In this document: positions 43,772-49,381 of the stretch, piece after piece
Position numbering within the stretch: position 1 is the stretch's first letter
Layout: each line of letters begins with the position of its first letter
Notes under the pieces: generated by a model
What the model was told of the DNA's origin: nothing
Database searches by the model: none
Seen by the model: only the letters and a program-made list of their open reading frames with translations
Position numbers and translations under genes: made by a program
Assembly (NCBI GenBank): GCA_021781595.1
Contig: JAJXWN010000002.1
Coordinates: 1 to 49,381, forward strand
Reading direction: 5' to 3'
From: a bacterium
GTDB lineage: Bacteria; Vulcanimicrobiota; Vulcanimicrobiia; Vulcanimicrobiales; Vulcanimicrobiaceae
Length of the DNA: 49,381 nt

Positions 43772-46207
43772 CTACGTCGGCTGCAGGAGTTTCGACCCGG
43801 CGGCGCTCCGGGCCGGACGGCCTGAGGCGAGACCGAAGAGATGAATCTCTCGCAACTCGCCCGCTCCCAGATGCGCGCGGCGATTCGTGCCGCGAAACTC
43901 CATCATTACGTCACGGGCCGTGTCGTTCGTATTGCACAAGAACGCCAGCACGGCGCCGCCATCGTCCTCGAAGGCGACCGCGCCGACCTCGACCGGTGAC
44001 GTCGTCACCTCGTCGCTCACGTCGCGGCCCGCATAGATGCAGGTGAAGGGCTCCTCCGCAGAGAGCTCCGGCATGTTGCCGTAGATGACGCTGCGCTCGA
44101 GATCGACCACATAGGTACGCCCGCGGCCGCCCCACTGCACCCGCGCCGCCGCCATCCACTTCCAGCCCGCCGGGCGAAGCGGCGCCAAGTGCAGCCGCCC
44201 GCTCGTGCGGTATCCGTCCAGGCCCCCGACGGTCTCGGCGACCGCCCACAGATACTTCGCGCCGGTCCACGGCGAGAGGTACATGCCGCGGTTGGTCAGC
44301 GACGCACCGTCGAACCATTCGCCGAACTCGCCGGGCACGGTGTTGCGCGCGCTGCCGCCTTCCATCGTTTCGTAGATGCGCTGCAGCCAATGTACCGCGG
44401 CATCGGTCATTCCATTGCGAGCCAGCGCGACGGCGAACCAGAGCGTGAGATCGGGCCACACGCCCCCCAGCAGCCCGAAGCCGTGCGACGGGAAGTACCA
44501 TGAATCTGCCGTAGAGATCGTTCGCAGCCCGACCGGCGTCACGAAGTCTTCTTCGCTCAAACGCCGCAGAATCGCTCGCCGTTCTTCGTAGCCGGCGACG
44601 CCGAAAAGCACCGGGAAGATTTCGTCGGCCGTAAAGCTATCCTGGTAGTTGCCGTCTTGATCGTAGTTCAGAACGAAGGCTCCGGTCTCTTCGTTGAACA
44701 GTTCGCGCATCATCGCTTCGCGCAGCGCGGCGGCTTCACGCGAGTATCTCTCCCAATGCGCTCCGTCGTTGGCAACGGCACATAGCATCGCGGCGGCCTC
44801 GAGCGCGAAGACCCCTTCGGCGTTGATCTCCGTGACCGCGCCGTCGAGGGTATAGTACGGAATAATGTTTCGCCACGAACTGATGCCGAACATATCGACG
44901 CCGCTCGCACGGCAAAAAAGCAAACCCTTGCCGTCTCGCTGTGCGAGCATATAGTCTGCAATCTTGCAAATGAGCGGCAACGCCTGCGTGGCCCACGCAT
45001 CGTCGAGCGTTGCGTTATAGTGGTGCAGCATCGCAATAAGGTGCAGCGGAGTGTCGTCGTTGATGTTCAAGTCGTACGACGTCTTGAAGCCGGTGACGCC
45101 CCGGACGTACTCGATCATCTCGCCGCTCTCCTCGGCGAAGCGGTTGAACACTTCGATCGCATCGCGCGAGAACGCCGGCAAAAAATAATCGAAACCATGC
45201 ACGAACCACGAGGTATCGCGCGACACCAGGATATCCGAGGGCGGAGAGTTGGTCGAGCCCCAGCCGTGAGGGTACTCCTTGACGATGCGCAGCATGTTGG
45301 CCTTCGCCCAAACCACACCGCGGCTGATCTCCGGCGAGGGCGTCATGAAGCGTGCGTCCGCAAGTTGCGCCGCGAAGTAGCGCTGCGTGGCGTGCAACGC
45401 TTGCTTATCGTAGAGCAGCTGCTCGAGTACGGGACGCGAGCGCGCGTAGCCGTCCCTGTGAAAGACGACGGCCAGGCGGAGCGACTCGCGTGCGCCGGGC
45501 GCGATGGCGATGCGGTATTCAAACGCTCCGAAGATTCGCCTCCCGACGCACTGCGCGGATTCCGGCGCCGCGTCCCCCGCCGGCTCCTGCGCGCGTAACG
45601 AACCGATGCGCATGTGGTGGAGGAGCGTTTGTTCGCGCAATCCCACTTCGCCGGCGTAGGGTTCGCGCGAACCGCCCCACCAGCGTTCCGCGCCGGTCTC
45701 TTCGTTTCGCGAGCAGATGTAGGCCCCGTCGACCCATGCGCGCAGGTCGTACTCGGCCTCGCCGTAAAAGCGCTGTCCGACCAGCAGCGCCCAAGGAAAG
45801 ACCGCGATCTCGACCGGCGCGGTTCCCGGGTTGTGCAACGTCAAATCGATGACGAAGGAGACGGCGCGGTCGTGCGCGGGGCCGTGCGGAACGTAGAACG
45901 CTTCGGTCACGTGAACGCGATCGAGGAGCGTGAACTCCGATATCTGGGCGTACGGCAGGAACGTGAACTCGCGCGTGAACTGGTGGGGAAAGATCGTCCG
46001 GTCCGAGCCGTCGATGCGATACGCGATCTGGTGCGTGCCGAAGACGATCCGATCGGTGTCGGCATCCCAGAGCCCGCGTATGCCGCCTTTGCCGGTGGAC
46101 TGAACGTACGTCTTTAAATTTCCGAGCAGCACGCCGTAGGGCGTCTCCGACTCCGGCAACACGTACGCGCAAAATTCGTTGTGTTGTGCGTCGTAGCTGG
46201 CTCGCAT
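43772..46207 (-). CDS. Large (alpha/alpha)6-barrel glycosidase-like protein (GH133/GDE-like or GH94-like)
   Basis: 811 residues. The N-terminal 280 residues look like a beta-sandwich (FPHQFTREFTFLPYA and similar strands). The middle resembles glycogen-debranching enzyme C-domains, with INDDTPLHLIAMLHHY and TEINAEGVFALEAAAML, followed by repeated helix-hairpin segments; the end carries another beta domain. I do not see an unambiguous catalytic pair, so whether it is a debranching enzyme, a phosphorylase or another six-hairpin glycosidase is open. No signal peptide, so probably cytosolic. Divergent from ispE. Confidence 0.75.
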   Translation of the reverse strand: MRASYDAQHNEFCAYVLPESETPYGVLLGNLKTYVQSTGKGGIRGLWDADTDRIVFGTHQIAYRIDGSDRTIFPHQFTREFTFLPYAQISEFTLLDRVHVTEAFYVPHGPAHDRAVSFVIDLTLHNPGTAPVEIAVFPWALLVGQRFYGEAEYDLRAWVDGAYICSRNEETGAERWWGGSREPYAGEVGLREQTLLHHMRIGSLRAQEPAGDAAPESAQCVGRRIFGAFEYRIAIAPGARESLRLAVVFHRDGYARSRPVLEQLLYDKQALHATQRYFAAQLADARFMTPSPEISRGVVWAKANMLRIVKEYPHGWGSTNSPPSDILVSRDTSWFVHGFDYFLPAFSRDAIEVFNRFAEESGEMIEYVRGVTGFKTSYDLNINDDTPLHLIAMLHHYNATLDDAWATQALPLICKIADYMLAQRDGKGLLFCRASGVDMFGISSWRNIIPYYTLDGAVTEINAEGVFALEAAAMLCAVANDGAHWERYSREAAALREAMMRELFNEETGAFVLNYDQDGNYQDSFTADEIFPVLFGVAGYEERRAILRRLSEEDFVTPVGLRTISTADSWYFPSHGFGLLGGVWPDLTLWFAVALARNGMTDAAVHWLQRIYETMEGGSARNTVPGEFGEWFDGASLTNRGMYLSPWTGAKYLWAVAETVGGLDGYRTSGRLHLAPLRPAGWKWMAAARVQWGGRGRTYVVDLERSVIYGNMPELSAEEPFTCIYAGRDVSDEVTTSPVEVGAVAFEDDGGAVLAFLCNTNDTARDVMMEFRGTNRRAHLGAGELREIHLFGLASGRPARSAAGSKLLQPT

Positions 46208-46291
46208 GCCGTTGAGTACGCCTTCCGAGGCCCCTAGCCCGCTTGCTTCTCTACGAGGTGCGGAGGAGCTCGGCGTTGGAAGGAAAGCGGC

Positions 46292-47161
46292 GTGAGACTA
46301 CGCGCTCCCGCAAAATTGAACCTGACGCTGGAGGTACTCGATCGACGGCCCGATGGACTGCACAATCTGCGCAGCCTCATGGTGCCCGTCGACCTCTGCG
46401 ACGAACTCGAGATCGAGCCGCACGCAGGCGGGTTCGAGTTCATCTGCGATCGGCCCGAACTGGCCGCGGGTAATCTCGTCGAACGCGCCGTGCTCGCGCT
46501 GCGCCCCCCCTCGCTCGACTGGCGGATTACGCTGCGCAAGGCGATACCGGTCGGATCGGGCATGGGCGGCGGCTCCAGCGACGCTGCCGCGGTACTGGCA
46601 GCGGCGCAGGGCGGCGCCTTCGGTTCGCTCGGCACGCGCGATTACTTGGCTATCGCGCGCTCGCTCGGATCCGACGTCCCGTTCTTCCTGGTTCGGACCG
46701 GCGCTCTGGTCGAATCCGCCGGCGAGCGCGTTACCGCCGTCGGCGCGCTGCCCCCTTGGCACGCCGTCATAGTCGCGCCGCCGGTCGGCATCTCGACGGC
46801 ACAGGCCTATGCGGACCTGGATGCGCGCCCCAAGACCACGAGGCCGCGCAGCGGATCGGTAACGCTGCAGGCGCTCGTAGCGTTACAACGCGCCGAGTTC
46901 GAACGGGTGAACGAACTGCTGAGCAACGACTTCGAAGCGGTGGCTATCGAGCGCTCGCCGGAGGTCGGCATCGCGGGCGCGGCGCTGCGCGCAGCCGGCG
47001 CAGCCCATCCGGTCATGAGTGGTTCGGGATCCTGCGTCTACGCGCTGGTGCCGTCCTCCGGCGAGCGGGACGCAGTGGCGCGCCGCCTCTCCCTGCCACC
47101 GCGCTACCGGGTCTACTCGGTTGCGTTCTACCGGGCGGATGGCTGGAAAGCGGCCACGTGA
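46292..47161 (+). CDS. ispE: 4-diphosphocytidyl-2-C-methyl-D-erythritol kinase
   Basis: 289 residues, a GHMP kinase of the MEP isoprenoid pathway. RAPAKLNLTLEVLDRRPDG opens the protein, and PVGSGMGGGSSDAAAV is the ATP loop. GTG start with GGAAGGAAA about six bases before. The stop overlaps the next gene as GTGA. Confidence 0.95.
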   Translation: MRLRAPAKLNLTLEVLDRRPDGLHNLRSLMVPVDLCDELEIEPHAGGFEFICDRPELAAGNLVERAVLALRPPSLDWRITLRKAIPVGSGMGGGSSDAAAVLAAAQGGAFGSLGTRDYLAIARSLGSDVPFFLVRTGALVESAGERVTAVGALPPWHAVIVAPPVGISTAQAYADLDARPKTTRPRSGSVTLQALVALQRAEFERVNELLSNDFEAVAIERSPEVGIAGAALRAAGAAHPVMSGSGSCVYALVPSSGERDAVARRLSLPPRYRVYSVAFYRADGWKAAT

Positions 47162-47934
47162 GGCGGGTCACGGCGGTCGTGTTGGCAGGCGGCCCGCCAG
47201 ACGCGATCGCTGCGTTTACACCCGGTGCGCCGAACAAAGCCTTCGTTGAGATCGCCGGCGTTCCGCTCGTAACGCGCGTGCTACGCGCGCTGCGCTCGTC
47301 CACCGCCGTCGGCCGGATCGTCGTCGTCGCCCCACCCGCCACGCACGCCTGGGAGGCTCTGGCTCTCGCCGATACGTGCAGGGCGGACGGACCACGCATC
47401 GGCGAGAGCCTGCGAGCCGGGCTCGCCGGCCTCGACCCGGAGGAAGGCGTGCTGGTCGCCGCATCGGACCTCCCGGTGCTCACCGCGCTCTGCATCGACG
47501 ATTTCGTGCGGCAGGCGGCCGCCGCCGGCGCCGAGATCGCCTACAGCTGCCTCGAACGGCAGACGCACGAAGCGCGCTTCCCCGAAGTCCCGCACACGTG
47601 GGCACGGCTGCGCGAAGGCACCTACTGCGGGGGCGGCTTCGTTACGATCAAGCCGCGCGTCTATCCGCTGCTGGGCGGCTTCATCGAACGATTGGGGCGG
47701 GCGCGAAAGAACCCGTTTCAGCTCGCATCGTTGTTCGGCTGGGATATTTTGCTGAAGTTCGCCGTTCGCCGGGTCACCATCGCGAGTGCCGAAGAACGCG
47801 CGTCGCGCATTCTCGGCGCGAAGGTACGTGCGGTCGTTTCGCCCTATGCGGAGAGCGCGGTCAACGTCGACCGAGAGAGCGACGTCGCACTGGCCGAGCG
47901 GCTCGTGCGAGCTATGGAGAACGCCAGCGCGTGA
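47158..47934 (+). CDS. MobA-like nucleotidyltransferase
   Basis: 258 residues from a GTG overlapping the ispE TGA. The N-terminal AVVLAGG, NKAFVEIAGVPLV and the aspartate in ASDLPV are those of the MobA/NTP_transf_3 fold, which joins NTPs to sugar phosphates or cofactors. The substrate is unknown; the ispE coupling raises IspD-like use, but the sequence looks closer to MobA. It overlaps the ubiX end by 23 bases. Confidence 0.85.
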   Translation: MRRVTAVVLAGGPPDAIAAFTPGAPNKAFVEIAGVPLVTRVLRALRSSTAVGRIVVVAPPATHAWEALALADTCRADGPRIGESLRAGLAGLDPEEGVLVAASDLPVLTALCIDDFVRQAAAAGAEIAYSCLERQTHEARFPEVPHTWARLREGTYCGGGFVTIKPRVYPLLGGFIERLGRARKNPFQLASLFGWDILLKFAVRRVTIASAEERASRILGAKVRAVVSPYAESAVNVDRESDVALAERLVRAMENASA

Positions 47935-48475
47935 AGAGGTTGTTGGGAATCCCGAGCTGATCGAGCGCTTTCCCAACGGTGTGCGCGACGACGTCGTCGA
48001 CCGTTGCCGGCTTGGCATACATCGCCGGCATCGGCGGTAGGATGACAGCGCCGATCTCCGCCAACTGCGTCAGCGTGCGCAGATGGCCCAGATGCAATGG
48101 CGTCTCTCGCACCACCAGCACGAGCCTCCGGCGCTCCTTCAGGCACACGTCGGCCGCGCGGACGAGGAGATTCGAGTTCAGCGAGTACGCGATGGCCGCC
48201 GCGCTTTTCATCGAGCACGGGATCACGAGCATTCCGTCCGTAACGAACGAACCGCTCGAGACGGCGGCTGCCAGATCGTCGTTGGAGTACACGACGTCGG
48301 CCAGCGCTTCGAACTCCTCGACCGGCTTGTCGGTCTCGAGTTCGATCGTGCGGCGAGCCTGGTCGCCGAGCACCAAGTGAGTCTCGATGTCGTTCGCAGC
48401 GCGCAGCGCCCGTAGCGCGGCATAACCGTAGATGCTTCCGCTGGCACCGCTGATGCCGATAACGATCCGCCGCAT
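47912..48475 (-). CDS. ubiX: Flavin prenyltransferase UbiX
   Basis: 187 residues. It makes prenylated FMN, the cofactor of UbiD-type decarboxylases. MRRIVIGISGASGS is the family N-terminus; RRLVLVVRETPLHLGHL and PPMPAMYAKPATVDDVV are the other signature stretches. The open frame runs further upstream, but ATG 48475 fits the usual length. No ubiD gene lies in the window. Confidence 0.95.
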   Translation of the reverse strand: MRRIVIGISGASGSIYGYAALRALRAANDIETHLVLGDQARRTIELETDKPVEEFEALADVVYSNDDLAAAVSSGSFVTDGMLVIPCSMKSAAAIAYSLNSNLLVRAADVCLKERRRLVLVVRETPLHLGHLRTLTQLAEIGAVILPPMPAMYAKPATVDDVVAHTVGKALDQLGIPNNLFTRWRSP

Positions 48476-48552
48476 GCTGCGCGCATTACACGCCCGCCGC
48501 GCGGCCGCCTGGTCTGTGGGACTTTTTCGCAGCCCCGCCAAAGACTGGCACC

Positions 48553-49381
48553 GTGTCCCAATCCCCAGAGGCCCGATCGTTTGTCGCCGCAGCGGTCGCG
48601 TGGAGCCGCACCGCGGAGGAGCGCCACGCGATCCGGCTCATTCGATCCCCCTTCTCAGGCATCGCGCACGAGGTCGCGGCCGCCTATGCCGCCATCGGCC
48701 AGCGGGGCGAGACGTTGCTCGACTCCATGGCGCGGACGCGTTTAGCCGTGGGCGGCGAGCAGCGCGACGCGCTCTTCGCTTTCGCAGCGAAACTCGAGGA
48801 GCTTCGCGCCGCGGGGGAAGGAAGCGCCTCGGAGGAGCCGCTGCGCGCAACGATCGCGCGCCTTTTCGACCTCACCGCGGGCGGCGCGCCCTCCAACTCG
48901 TGCGCCTCCGGCGCGGCGCCGCCGGCGCTTGCCGACCCCGTCGCGCCGGAGGCCGGTTCGGGAGTGCGGGCGCGCCACGCGCACTTCAGCGCCTCCGCGC
49001 TCAACACGTATGCAGAATGCGCGCGCAAATGGTACTACCGCTATCTCTGCGCCGCGGTCGAGGACAAGAGTTCCCCGGCGGCAGTCTACGGCACCGCTTT
49101 CCACGCTGCGCTCGAAAGACTGCACACCGAAATCCCGCATCCGAGCGACGCGGCGCCGGAGGATTTGCGCCTGCGCCTCGAAGGATACGTCAACGCCGCC
49201 TTCGAGCGCTATCGCAACGGTTTCGGCACCGCCGTCGAGTACGAACTTCAGCGCCGGCGCGCGCAGCGTACCGCGTTGCGCTATGCCGACTGGCTGGCCG
49301 GCGAGGCACGGCGCGCGCCCTTTACCGTTTTGGGCTGCGAACTTTCGGCGCGGCTCGATCTCGAGGGCTACGATTTCATCG
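48553..49381 (+). CDS. RecB/AddB-type PD-(D/E)XK nuclease, 5' part (runs off the window)
   Basis: At least 276 residues. FSASALNTYAECARKWYYRY and VYGTAFHAALERLH are typical of the RecB/AddB C-terminal nuclease domain, the Cys being the first of the usual Fe-S ligands. The N-terminal part (IRLIRSPFSGIAHEVAAAYA) looks like the end of a UvrD-type helicase domain, but no helicase motifs precede it and ubiX blocks the way upstream. The GTG at 48553 is the only plausible start seen, with no ribosome site. Confidence 0.75.
   Translation, partial: MSQSPEARSFVAAAVAWSRTAEERHAIRLIRSPFSGIAHEVAAAYAAIGQRGETLLDSMARTRLAVGGEQRDALFAFAAKLEELRAAGEGSASEEPLRATIARLFDLTAGGAPSNSCASGAAPPALADPVAPEAGSGVRARHAHFSASALNTYAECARKWYYRYLCAAVEDKSSPAAVYGTAFHAALERLHTEIPHPSDAAPEDLRLRLEGYVNAAFERYRNGFGTAVEYELQRRRAQRTALRYADWLAGEARRAPFTVLGCELSARLDLEGYDFI

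Noticed and set aside
1-49381. CRISPR arrays, tRNA or rRNA genes, prophage genes
   Set aside because: No regularly spaced repeats, cloverleaf with CCA-like ends, rRNA stretches beyond the 15-base match at 21686, or phage structural genes were recognised. Without tools a tRNA could still be missed.

Overview
The window is a GC-rich, densely coded bacterial chromosome segment with about 45 protein genes, no rRNA or tRNA that I can see, and short intergenic spaces. The cell is probably diderm: there is a full-length RND exporter of AcrB type, a secreted protein ending in a barrel-like C-terminal Phe, and lipoproteins. The mix includes an actinobacterial-type dnaK-grpE-dnaJ order and short MutY, a Ycf45/SpoIIIAA-like ATPase beside tmk and holB, PdxST, and a VIT-family carrier. 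It suggests a deep-branching Terrabacteria lineage such as Eremiobacterota/WPS-2. That placement is inference only; no marker rRNA is present.

Layout. 1-7.1 kb (+): end of an unknown gene, a terminator, dnaK-grpE-dnaJ, a VOC protein, an ABC exporter and an MFS carrier. 7.1-10.4 kb: a two-subunit 3-oxoacid CoA-transferase (-) divergent from an acyl-CoA dehydrogenase (+), then a secreted lysine-rich small protein. 10.4-13.9 kb: a VIT1/CCC1 carrier and an S9 peptidase (-), and an unknown protein (+). 13.8-20.0 kb (-): MocR regulator, mutY, a giant GAF-GGDEF-STAND-TPR protein, and nth, tightly packed. 20.2-29.4 kb (+): lpdA, lipB, lipA, an RND pump, a putative outer-membrane protein and a GDSL lipoprotein. 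29.4-32.5 kb: glutamate dehydrogenase and ychF (-), and a bifunctional-nuclease-family protein (+). 32.5-35.9 kb: a MITE-like element, an orphan solute-binding lipoprotein (-), an MTA phosphorylase-type gene and a membrane protein (+). 35.8-46.2 kb (-): a housekeeping run holB, tmk, R3H ATPase, Orn/Lys/Arg decarboxylase, HNH nuclease, a small protein, pdxT, pdxS, a membrane-anchored protein and a large glycosidase-like protein. 46.3-49.4 kb: ispE and a nucleotidyltransferase (+), ubiX (-), and the start of a RecB-type nuclease (+, runs off the window).

The most notable content is the 1028-residue protein at 14525-17611. It joins a diguanylate cyclase with intact GGEEF and RxxD inhibitory site to a STAND ATPase and TPR-like repeats, and lies between the two Fe-S DNA glycosylase genes mutY and nth. 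Other unusual features are a 167-bp MITE-like palindromic element whose CTAG end forms the stop codon of the solute-binding protein gene, a perfect 64-bp palindrome between convergent genes, a perfect 25-bp hairpin between dnaK and grpE, a LipB whose catalytic lysine position is glutamine, and a DnaJ with half the usual zinc-binding motifs. Several gene pairs overlap as GTGA or ATGA, which fixes otherwise ambiguous GTG starts and points to translational coupling.
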